Part shown: piece by piece, positions 47,980-58,850 of the stretch
Numbering within the stretch: the first letter of the stretch is position 1
How the letters are laid out: the number at the start of each line of letters is the position of its first letter
From: Akebia trifoliata
Taxonomy: Eukaryota > Streptophyta > Magnoliopsida > Ranunculales > Lardizabalaceae
DNA: 64,000 bases
Reading direction: 5' to 3'
Assembly (NCBI GenBank): GCA_017979445.1
Contig: CM030707.1
Coordinates: 23,070,586 to 23,134,585 of the forward strand
Made by a program: the position numbers and the translations under genes
The notes under the pieces: model-generated
Database searches by the model: none
What the model was told of the DNA's origin: nothing
What the model saw: only the letters and a program-made list of their open reading frames with translations

Positions 47980-49520
47980 CTGCTCAAATTGATGTAGTGA
48001 TAACATCAATTTGTCAGTGAGGAAATCATGACGAGCACGAGTCATTACTTTTGTAAAGATATCGATAATTTGATATTGAGTAGCAATGTGAGGAAGTGAT
48101 ATGGTGCCTAGAAGAAATTGATCTCTAATAAAATGACAATCTTCCTCGATGTGTTTAATTTGTTCATGGAATTCTAGATTGGAGGTAATGTCAATAGCAC
48201 TCATGTTGTCAACATAAAGAGGTGTTGGGGTAGATAAAGATATACTAAGGTCTTGAAAAAGACCCCACAACCATATGATTTCATTGCAAGCTGATGACAT
48301 AACACGATATTAGGCCTCGATAGATGATTTGGAAATAGTTGTTTGTTTCTTGCATTTCAATGAGATGAGAAAATCACCAATAAAAACATACCAACCTGTG
48401 GTAGAAGGGCGTGTGTCAGGACATCTAGCCCAATCTACATCTGCATAATTTCGAAGTTGCATAAAAGAAAGTGACTGTTCCTCGTAGATAATGAATGATG
48501 CGATGGACAACGATAAGATGTATATTTCGAGAAGAGGAAAAAAACTGGCACAAAACTTGGACAACATAGGAAATATCAGGGCACGTCATAGTCAAGTAAA
48601 TAAGACTTCCCACTAACTGTCTATAGAAGGTAGCATTTGGCATGAGCACTCCATCATCCTTAGAATATTTCACATTAAGCTCCATAGGTGTGTCAACCTT
48701 TTTATAATCAGTTAATTGTGCCAATTTGATTAAATCCATGGTATATTTTTGCTGATTCACCAAATATCCACAAGGTGAATGATGAACCTCCAACCCAAGA
48801 AAATGATTGAACGGTCCAAGGTCTTTCATTTTGAATGAATGATGAAAAATATACTTGAGGCACTGGATACCCTTATCATTGCTTCCAGTTATAAACATAT
48901 TATCAACATATAATAGGAGAAGTGCCACACCTTTTGGCCGATGGTGAGTGAATAAAGATGAATCATGACAACTTTGTGTAAACCCTGCATTTAATATGAC
49001 TTCGTGGAACCTCTCAAACCATGCTCTGGGGTTGCTTAAGACCATATAGAGTCTTTTCAACTTACAAACTACGAACTTATCAGTGTAGTAGCCAGGAAGA
49101 GCTTCCATATAGAAAATTTCTTGCAAATGGCCATGAAGAAAAGCATTCTTTACATCCATTTGAAAGACTATCCATTGACTTATGGTAGACCAAGCAAGGA
49201 CCATATGAACTGATGTCATTTTTGCCACAAGAGCAAATGTTTCCTTGTAGTCTATCCCATACACTTGTTTATAACCTTGAGCCATACTCTTATTTATATC
49301 CCATACTCTATCAATGTTGTTATCAGACTTCAATTTGATAGTAAAAACCCATTTACTACCAATAATTGATGTAGAAGGAAGTGGACAAACCATATCCCAT
49401 GTATCATTCTCAATGAGAGCTTGAATTTCGGCATCCATAATTTCTTTCGAATGCGGAATGGCAATAGCTTGTTGGTAGGTATTGGGAATATCTATAGAAT
49501 CAAGAGTGGCAGACAAAGAA
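47980..49520 (-). pseudogene. copia-2 reverse transcriptase and RNase H
   Basis: A 363-residue frame (49516-48425) covers most of the reverse transcriptase: WDMVCPLP near the start, FQMDVKNAFLHG with the first catalytic Asp, then the active-site loop as LLLLYVDNMFITG. The family has YVDD, so the second Asp is replaced by Asn, which should abolish polymerase activity. RNase H follows in other frames: RNYADVDWARCPDTRPSTTG (about 48470-48410), SSIEA and YVDNMSAIDITSN. Two or more frame changes separate the parts. Confidence 0.88.
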
Positions 49521-49779
49521 CTATGGACAGGATATGAAAATCTGTTAGGAGTACTTGAAACTCAAGAGGATCTATGAACAAGAATAGACGAATCTAAAGG
49601 AAGTTCTCAAAATGGAATACTACTATCAATAAGGAAGTAGATGAATAACCACTCTCTAGAGGAGGAAGGGAGGTGTCTTCAATTGGTTGCACTTTCCTTC
49701 TCTTGTGATAGATCTAAAGAGGTTTATCTATGACAGATGAAGTTGCATCTTGAATAGAATCAATACCATAAAAATCATG

Positions 49780-50700
49780 TACAGTGGAAATTGAAGTCTT
49801 AGGAGATTGTGCAAATATGTTTAAGAAAATCAACATTCCTAGATATATGAATACGACAAAGTCTTGGATCATAGCAAAGGCAGCCTTTATGATCTAGACT
49901 GTAACCCATAAATGAACACATAACCGGTTGAGAAGAAAATTTAGTACATTCATGAGTAGGTAAATGAAAATAACATACGCACCCAAATACATTAATCATG
50001 GAATAAGTAGGGGGTGATTAAATAATTTTGAAAAGGAGAGAGATTATCCACAACAAGTGTAGGAAGTCAGTTGATTAGAAACACAGTTGTAGAGGTTGCC
50101 TCCACCCAGAATGAAGAAGGGACATGTGAATTGTGTAATAAGGTTCTAACAACACTTAAAATATGACAATTTTTCCTTTCAACTACCCCATTTTGTTGTG
50201 GGGTATCTGGATAAGAATGTCGTTTGTGAATCTCATGTGATTCCAAGAATTGTAAAAATCTTCCATTAATGTACTTTCCTTTTAAATCGGTTTGTAACAT
50301 TTTTATTTCAACAAAAAATTGTGTACAAACCATCGCCCGAAAAATCCTAAAATATGGAATACTTCTGATTTTTGTCTCAAAAAATAGACTAAGGTATAAC
50401 AGTTGTAATCATCAATAAACAACACAAAATAAGAAAAGCTTAACCAAGGTAAAACAGGTCAAGGTATAACGGTTGTACATCACAGTATATCCTCTTAAAT
50501 GGAGTAGTTAAAATAGTAATTTTAATAGAAAAGAAAAAGGTAAAATACGAATTTTACTTGAAGAACAACTAACACCAGATTTATCAATGGATTGGACTGA
50601 AGATAATTTATTATTCAAAAATCCAAAATGAAACAAAGCTTCAAGTTTATTAGAATGTGGATGTCCTAAACGTTTGTGCCATACATGCCAAACATTATTT
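49780..50700 (-). pseudogene. copia-2 integrase
   Basis: From right to left: a pre-integrase HHCC-type segment VWHKRLGHPHSNKLEAL (about 50695-50640), then frames with LQTDLKGKYINGRFLQFL containing a catalytic Asp, and TPQQNGVVERKNCHIL with the catalytic Glu (50333-50067). The C-terminal segment INVFGCVCYFHLP with CSFMGYSLDHKGCLCYDP follows (49999-49799). Stops and frameshifts interrupt it. Confidence 0.85.
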
Positions 50701-51059
50701 GATCTATCACTAATAGAATTAGTAAGGAAACAAGAAAAAAATGCAGAGAATTGGTCTTCTCAAATTCCAAGGCAAATAGGCATCCAATCTTACGACCTCT
50801 CCCTTTCACTTTCCTAGTGGGTTAGTCCTGAATAAGACATCTGTCATGAAATAAAATAAAATTATTTCCATTTAAATTACTTTTTCTATAGATATAAGAT
50901 TAGTACTAATTTGGGAAGAAAGAAAATATTAGGTAACTTGAGTGGACTAGATGATGAAATAGACAAGGACAAATTTCAATGCCACTAATATTCATTTTCT
51001 CTACTAGTAGCAGTGAAAATTTTCTTATTTTCAAGATAAGGTTTATAAGAAGACTAAAT

Positions 51060-51120
51060 GGGATATGCACAAGACATGTGATTCGAAGCACCAGAATCAA
51101 TTATCCACAATGGACTAATC
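51060..51120 (-). pseudogene. copia-2 protease active-site region
   Basis: The minus strand reads PLWIIDSGASNHMSCAY, the D-S-G-A catalytic motif and flanks of copia aspartic proteases. It lies between the gag and integrase remnants. Confidence 0.8.
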
Positions 51121-51189
51121 GAAGAACAAGAATAAGCGCACTTACTAGATAAGCCAATTGTTGAAAATGTAAAGGAAATAATGGAAGAT

Positions 51190-52135
51190 CCTGGGTTTCA
51201 GACAAGATTTCGCATCTCATCAGTGAGAATCGTTGATTGGGATGATGGTGTCACGTTTGAATGACTTTCCACGTTTTGTACCTCAGTAGAAGGTTGATAA
51301 GCTTTATGAAACACCTTTTGTTGTTCACCTTTTTGAGGATGATTTGAACATTCAACAACAATATATGCCCTGTTGTATTGCAATAGACATGATAAGTCCT
51401 CTTTTGGCGATGAGAAGCAATATGACCATATTCCTTGCCTACATGACATTACATGCGAGAAAAATCTTTTCAAGCAGACTTGCCCTTGGTTTTAGAAGTT
51501 AAAAATACAAATTCAATATCCTTCTTACCCTCTAATGTAGCTTGCGTCATAATGTGAGTCTCCTCTTGAAGAAGTTCGCTAAGAATAGTGTCCATGACTG
51601 GTAAAGTGCTTCGATTAAGAATATTCGTTGTATCAACTTCATAATAGGAAATTGCATCACTTTTCTTTCATCATGTAACTTTTTGAGTATTTGAACGCAA
51701 CATTGAGATGTAACATCATCGATATGAGCTTGTTCATATTCTATCCAAAGGGTCATAAATCCAGCATAATACTCTTGTATTTTCTTCTTTCCTTGACTAA
51801 AACAAAAAAGATCATGTTCAATTTAAAAAGATTTGATTGCTAGTATACTTTAGCCAAATAATCTTATATCTCCTTAGCTGTTTGAAACCCTCTCATCGGA
51901 ATCCCAATGCTTGTACCCAATGAACCCAAGATCCAAGGAACAATCTAGGCATTATCAATCCTCTATTGCCGAACACCCTTAGCATCGAATGTTCATTGAC
52001 TAGTTGAACTTTAGATCCATCTAAATAACCCCATAATCCTTTTATTTCAACAAAGAACTTAAAATAAAAGCACCAAACAACGTAGTTTCAACCATCAAAT
52101 TTAATAGAGATAACATCGCCCTTGTCAGAAGCCAT
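51190..52135 (-). pseudogene. copia-2 gag remnant
   Basis: Starts at an ATG near 52133 with MASDKGDVISIKFDG, then a stop, then WCFYFKFFVEIKGLWGYLDGS, a normal start for short copia Gag. Later frames (51756-51547 and 51473-51198) give further Gag-like text; the zinc knuckle is not clearly intact. Broken by frameshifts. Confidence 0.7.
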
Positions 52136-52501
52136 TGAATCATCCAAAAGAAAACAAAGTTTTAGATTTTAAAATCCTAAATGTGACAAGTCCTCAAAAT
52201 AAGGTCAGAGTTGAGATCAAAACACCTACAAAATAAATGAAAAACAATACCGAATAACCCCAGAATAGTTTAGGCCCTAACCCTCCTTATATTTGTGAAA
52301 CAAAGTTAGATCTGTGTTGAATCTAAATTATTTAAAATAAATTCAGATTTGAATATGAATATTCATAAAACGATTCAGAACTGAATTTGGATGTGATGTT
52401 TGTTAATTGATTCAGATCTGAAGAAAAATTTACACCTTTTTCACAGAAAATCGAAGCCTTCTTGGAGTTTAAAACCTCAGATTTACCTTGCTCTGATACC
52501 A

Positions 52502-52705
52502 TGTCAACCTATAATAAAGACAAGATTCTAGATTTGCAGAACAAAAACAAAGAGTTTAAAGAGGACAAATTGAAGGGGAGAAGAATGTTCAATTCTACCT
52601 CCAACCCTAGCTAGATCACAATATAACCCATGATACAATGATATTATACAATTAGATACACAATAAAAATATGCATCACTATCTCTCATCATCTATTGTT
52701 TCACA
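52502..52705 (-). repeat. copia-2 5' LTR
   Basis: Bounded by the PBS on its left (52491-52501) and TATGC on its right. TGTCAACC...CA on the plus strand. About 27 bp shorter than the 3' LTR because of a gap near 52615-52625. Confidence 0.9.
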
Positions 52706-52710
52706 TATGC

Positions 52711-53717
52711 AACTAACCATGCATATTTGGGAAGGAATGATGCATATTTGGGAGGGAGGGAGAGGAGGCGGGGGGGGGGGGGGGGGGGGGGGGGAACATT
52801 TTCTGGATACCATGATTTTCTCATCAAAATGGAAAAAAAAATTGAATCAACCAAATGATTTTAATTAGAGATACATTCTTATGGAAAGTCAATTAGTTTG
52901 AGGACTAATTTCTCAAGGAACGGATTTTATAAGCACCGTGGAGATCATTTGTGTCACATAACACGATAAGGACACATACCATAAAGAAACAAAGGGGGGG
53001 CCACTAAAAGTTATAAGTCAAGGTTTAAAATCAAATCAATAAAAAGGAAATTATTGAGCACTCATCCTGAACAAAATTACATTACAGTAAGAAGAGAGTA
53101 TAAATTGATCTTCCTGTCGAAGGAAGTACAAGGTACAATTTCAAACTGAGCACTAGAGGTACGACCATCACTTCCTCAAGACACAATAAGGTATCAGGGG
53201 ATCATCACTCATGATCGAGTTATGAGAATGGTTCCATAAAAACTATTATAGATCAAGGTAAAAGATGAAGGAATGCAATCAAACGTCTTAGTAGGGACAA
53301 GGACGACAATGAAAGAATTGAATCTAACCCATCAGGTTCGAAGTAAGTTCGGTACAACCCGAGATCATCTATATAGAGTATGGGTAAAACCTTGGGTTGA
53401 TAAGTGTAGGACGATAAGCTTTGTTAGTTTAAAGAAAATCAATTAGATCGGTCGAACCTCAGCTCAGACTTAGAGTCTGTAACTAACAAAGACGAACTCT
53501 AATAAGATAAGAGTCCTCCCATACACCAAGCCTTATCATTCTCAACAATGTATGTTGAGCTTACCAAAGACGGGAAAATGACACACCCTAACTTGCCCAC
53601 CCCAAAAATATTGACTTATGCTCACAAGAAAAGTGGAACTTGAACTCCAAAGCTTATTCAAGATCTATTCATGTCTAAACAATGTCACATAGGAATCTAA
53701 CTCCGAGTTCCTACTTG
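52711..53717. other. Non-coding flank with poly-G tract
   Basis: No genes. ATGCATATTTGGGAAGG is repeated in tandem at 52720-52757, followed by GGGAGGGAGGGAG and a run of 25 G (52770-52794). The rest to 53717 has no readable protein; some of it may be an old LTR. Confidence 0.5.
52750..52794 (+). repeat. Poly-G / G-quadruplex-prone tract
   Basis: GGGAGGGAGGGAGAGGAGGC followed by 25 consecutive G. It could form G-quadruplexes on the plus strand. Homopolymer length is prone to sequencing error. Confidence 0.85.
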
Positions 53718-53725
53718 ATCCCTAG

Positions 53726-54759
53726 GCAGGGGTGGCAATATCAACACGTCCCGCAAATACGACTCAAAAATGACACGGAGTTAGTGAGTTTGGGTCAAGC
53801 CTAATTGGGTTTGGGTCATTATAGTATCAACCAGTCTAACACAATTATTAAATGGGTTGGGTTTGAGTTATAGGCGTCAACCCTCCTAACCCATTTAGTT
53901 ATTCTATCATTAACGTGTAATTTTAAATATATTAATAATTATTTAATAATTTTTTTAAATTACTCATTTTTTTTAGAATTCCCTAGAACTTTTTCGTAAA
54001 ACATTTTTATTATTATCAAACTCTATGAAATATCAATGGTGTTTATCTTAAAATTAATAAATGGTTAAGCTTTACTTTGGGAAATAAAAAACACTTTTCT
54101 TAATAATTATTTATTTATATTTATATTTTTTTTACTCCATTTTTTCATTAAATCTAGAGGTATATAGTGTTTGATTCCTAATATTGGCAAAATGACCCTC
54201 AGTAAGATTTAAGATCTCACCAAGTAAGACTATTATATCTCATGTGGTAATAAAATACACTTTGCTTAGCCAATAATAGTAGTAGTAGTAATAATAATTT
54301 TGTTTTGTAAGGTATAATAATAATAATATTGAAAAACACTTTTCTTACTAAGTTGGTAAGGAAATGTTTTGACCACATCATCATATGGCATCCAAAAAAC
54401 ATCATTTGATGTCACATAGTTGTAAAGGACAAAATTCAATGAACTTTGAATTTTTTTTCAAAAGAAGGTTATTTTTTCACCATTAAACTTAATTTACAAT
54501 TGTGTGACATTATTTTTAGTAATGATATTTTATTTTTGTTTGTGGAAATGGAACTTATGTTTTCCAATAAATATTAGAATTTTATTAAATAGGTTATATA
54601 TGGGTTGGGTCAAGTATACCTATTTATAAATGGGTTGGGTCTGGGTTTAAGTTTTTGATACCATTATTAAATGGGTTGGGCTTGGGTTTGGTAAATTTTC
54701 ATAATACCCTTACTTCAACATGACACAAACACGACCCGATCCAACCCATTGCCACCCAT
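53726..54759. mobile_element. hAT-like non-autonomous element
   Basis: Ends GCAGGGGTGGCAAT and ATTGCCACCCAT are inverted and hAT-like. Flanks ATCCCTAG (53718-53725) and ACCCCTAG (54760-54767) match at 7 of 8 positions, the size expected for hAT target duplications. The inside holds repeated AAATGGGTTGGGT words near both ends and no transposase. Confidence 0.65.
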
Positions 54760-54767
54760 ACCCCTAG

Positions 54768-55894
54768 CTCATATGTAACCTAGATCCAAAATCGTATTTG
54801 ATCCCTAGCTCGTTTTCGATCTAATCCTTAGCTCCTATCCAACCTAGTCCCTAACGCATAGATAATACTAAGTAAGTATTTAAATTCAAGTGTACTCTTT
54901 CACATTAAGTAAAATGCAAAATAGATCTTATTAAATTGATGGGACATCAAGTGTCAATGATTATTTTCTTTTTCACTTTGCATTTATGAATTGCAACGCT
55001 TACACATCAAAATCGAGTTTTTATTGACAAGTGATGGATCCATCTTCCGAAGCATACAAGTGTGTCTCAATTGCCAGCTCATTTTTTATACTTAGATCAG
55101 TCGTATGGTGACACATGTCTCTAAATTTTAGTTATAAGAACCCCATCCAAGAATGAGAGAAGGGGAGAGAGAAAAAGTTAGATCTAAGGACTTTGGAGAA
55201 AAATCTATCTGCAATATCCCTATTCATCTTCTTCTCTATTCTTCAACTTTTTTTTTTAATTACTTAGTTTACTAACAAAATCATCTGAGGATTGTTGGCA
55301 TGCACCACATCAAGGCCTCAATCCTTCTTCCTTCTACCATCCAAAAGGTGAAGAAATTTTGAAGTGAAGCCTCTTGATCAAAATCTTCACCATCATCAGC
55401 ATCAAGATTCATCTCGAAGAGTGGAAGCCCAAAAAGCCCTTCACTTCATCCAAAAGGTGAAGAAATTTTGAAGTGAAGCCACTTGATCAAAATCTTCACC
55501 ATCATTAGCATCAAGGTTCATCTCAAGGAGTGGAAGTCTAGAAAACCCTTCACAAGCACCCTAAATTGAATTATTAGAATCAAAGGCACTCCTTCGGTGA
55601 GGTGATAATTAAAGTTTGTATCTCATAATACCATAGGCCAAGGATAAAGCCCCACCTTCACGCTTAAACCTATTTGGATCAATTAATTGGATTGATTGTT
55701 TTTTACTTGGAGATATGGATGAATCAGTATTAATGCTTTATTAGATATCCAGGGACTAATTTAAATATTATAATCACAACCAGTCAAATACAAATTTTCT
55801 AAATGAAAAATATAAAATATAGTTCCTTCAACTTAGCAATTATAACTTGAAAGATTCGGAAATATATAGAGTCAAAGGTCTAGGGTTCGGTCTA
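54768..55894. other. Intergenic, 3' of the dehydrogenase gene
   Basis: No gene recognised. A tandem duplication with a 109-bp period (units starting at 55339 and 55448, each with CCAAAAGGTGAAGAAATTTT) lies at 55339-55556. Repeated GATCCCTAGCTC phrases occur near 54765-54835. Confidence 0.5.
55339..55556. repeat. 109-bp tandem duplication
   Basis: Two adjacent copies with few differences, carrying GAAGTGAAGCC-CTTGATCAAAATC and CATCAAG-TTCATCTC. Confidence 0.9.
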
Positions 55895-58000
55895 TCATTT
55901 TGGCCCACTAGTTTTCTTAAGCAAGTCAACGCTGAATTTCCATAGTTTGACGCCCAAATCCTTGTCTTGAGCCTGAGAAGAAGGTTGAGTTTCACTACAA
56001 TTGGCAAAGTATTTTCCAGTAACACCTTTTAAGTCCGGATGGAGAGCCACATAACAAGTTGTTGACGCACCCTACAAGATATCAAATTCCACAACCTTAG
56101 TCAATCAGGTCAAGTTCTAATGGTCTGTTTGATTGCGCATGGAGAATTGTTTGGTAAATGATTTCTCCACCTTGTAATGTCATTCTCTCTCTACTTAACC
56201 CCCACCCCAAAACTAAAACAACATAGTTTTAAAATGCAATGAGGAATTAACTTAGACATGGCTTTTGATTGAATTGGATGGAGGGACATATTTTGTCTTA
56301 GTTGACATCAAGTATGTGGGATAAAATTTGATGATGATTATGGTGAATCTATGAAAATAAGTAACTATCTAAAGGAATATTTTTTCTACAAAATGAGTAA
56401 AAATTGCAAAAACAACGATAAAGTGCGTGCATGATTGGAGAGAAAAAGTGTTTTCTTAGAAAAATCAAATTCCTAGGAAAGTGATCATTGGATTATAGAT
56501 TTTGAGAAGAAATATGCGCCAGTATTTCATTGCTCATAAGAACATATCAAAATGAAAAACATTTTCCTTTCTAACTAGGTAAGATTTTAAATCTTACCAT
56601 GGTCGTTTTGCTAAAATTGATTACCACAACGGCAATCCAACACTACAGCCCTCTAGGTTTCATGTAAAAACTTAGCTCAACAAAATAAAAAAAAACATTT
56701 TTTTTGGTATTGAACCAAGGTTTTGAAAGTGAATGATTACCAAAACTTACAAATTTAAAATGAAAATTAAACCAAGAAGAATAATTTTTTAGAATTTTTT
56801 TCAAAGTTCATAGAATTTTGTCCTCTACAATCCTATACCAAGGGATCATGTTTTTGGATGCCACAAGCTGAGCTCAAGGACCCTTAGTAAGATTTGAAAA
56901 CTTAATAAGTTGGTAAGGCTAGTCTTACTCTATCAAAATATATATGGTAAAAACGTTAGAATTTTCATCCAAGAATACCATTTTCTTTGGAGGCGAGAAA
57001 AACTTTTTTGGGAAAAGTGGTTCTTTAACAAAAATGCATGGTCAGACGTCCAAGAAATCATATTTTCTTGAGAAAATTATTTTACACAATTATGAGAATC
57101 CTTAAGAAAAAGAATCAGAGAATTTGTGTAAATGAAGTGTTTACATACCTGTGCTATGCTTTTCAAGAAAGCCTTCCCTAAGGGAGAAGCCCAAAGAATG
57201 GCTGAAAAAAAAAAGAAAGGAAAGAAAAAGATATAACAAATAAAATTTGGTGGTAATATTTTGTTTTCAAAAAGAGAAAAAAAAACTCTATCATACTCAC
57301 ATTTTATACTTGACGAATGACGGATTAAATCTGTAATTATAACTCCTGGATGTAAGGAGTTTGCTGTCACATTAGCTCCTTCTTCCTGATTCAATTTGTT
57401 CGAACAAAAGCAGGTTTATTAGGATTATGTAATACTGATTACAGTATTCAATATCGATGGACATAAAAAGTGTCCATCGACCAATCAACTTATCGCATGT
57501 GTTGAAAGAGAAATGGACCATACTTGGACCCATAACTCTAAGACTTAATAGGCTGTCCCTTTGACCATTTAGAATTTTTTTTTGATAAGCTATAGTTAGA
57601 AACTTTGAATTGTTTAACTTCACCCTAAATAAATTTTGTTGTGATATTTTTTATTAATTTTCTTGAAACTAGCAAAATGCACATGCGTTGCATGTGAATA
57701 TTAGATTATTATATAAATATGAATGATGACACTTATTTCAATATTTGAAATTATCTGATTATATATTTCTCTCCAATTTATAAGTATATTTAATATTTCT
57801 CAAGGCCACTTTTCTTATTATTTAAAATTATTTATTTTACAGTAGTTAGAGAGAGTTTGTCTTGAATCTTAATCTTGCTATGTGATATGCTAATTTTGAT
57901 TATTAAAAAATATTAATAGATTAATATATCGGTTGTGTGCATTTGTATCGTTAACTATAAACCTGTTATATATAAATGGGTCAAGATCCGAATACATACA

Positions 58001-58040
<40 letters not shown>

Positions 58041-58392
58041 TGGGTCCCGTTCAGCAACAAACATTTTGACAAAACATTTTTCAAAACATGGGATAGAAGT
58101 TTTGAAATGGCTGATTTTTGGTGAGGATGATCTCTACGGTGAGGAGATCATCCTCACAAAAAATCAGCCCATTCTAAAACTTCTAGCCCCATGTTTACAA
58201 GTTGAAAAGTCATGGACCGTCCATTTTTTGTAAACCATTTTTGATGGGGTTAGAAGTTTTGGAATGGGCTGATTTTTGGTTATGATGATCTCCTCACCGT
58301 AGAGATCATCCTCACAAAAAATCAGCCCATTCCAAAACTTCTAACCCATGTTTTGAAAAATGTTTTGCCAAAATGTTTGTTGCTAAACATTT

Positions 58393-58435
<43 letters not shown>

Positions 58436-58807
58436 CAGCGTTATTACGACCCCCTTTGCGACCCCCTTTGCGACACACCTTTTTGTCTTATATGGGAAAA
58501 AATGTTTGGAATGGGCTGATTTTTTGTGAGGATGATCTCTATGGTGAGGGGATCATCCTGGAAAAAATCAGCCTATTCCAAAACTTCTAGACCGTCCGAT
58601 TTTTGTTGAAAAATTATAGACCGTCCAATTTTTGTAAATCAATTTTGATGGGGTTAGAAGTTTTGGAATGGGATGATTTTTTGCCAGGATGATCCCCTCA
58701 CCATAGAGATCATCCTCACAAAAATCAGCCCATTCCAAACATTTTTGCCCATATAAGACAAAAAGGTGTGTCGCAAAGGGGGTCGCAAAGGGGGTCGTAA
58801 TAACGTG

Positions 58808-58850
<43 letters not shown>

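Larger units (their letters stand above)
47749..52705 (-). mobile_element. Ty1/copia element copia-2
   Basis: A complete LTR-to-LTR copy of 4957 bp on the minus strand. The 5' LTR is 52502-52705 (204 bp) and the 3' LTR is 47749-47979 (231 bp). The initiator-tRNA-Met PBS appears as CTCTGATACCA at 52491-52501. TATGC flanks both sides (47744-47748 and 52706-52710). Short LTRs and one polyprotein fit the smaller copia lineages such as Ale. It lies 20 bp beyond the right LTR of element C. Confidence 0.93.

Noticed and set aside
57890..58233. Small open frames across the (TA)n/(CATA)n tracts
   Set aside because: They encode Tyr-Ile repeats produced by the microsatellite and lie inside an intron.
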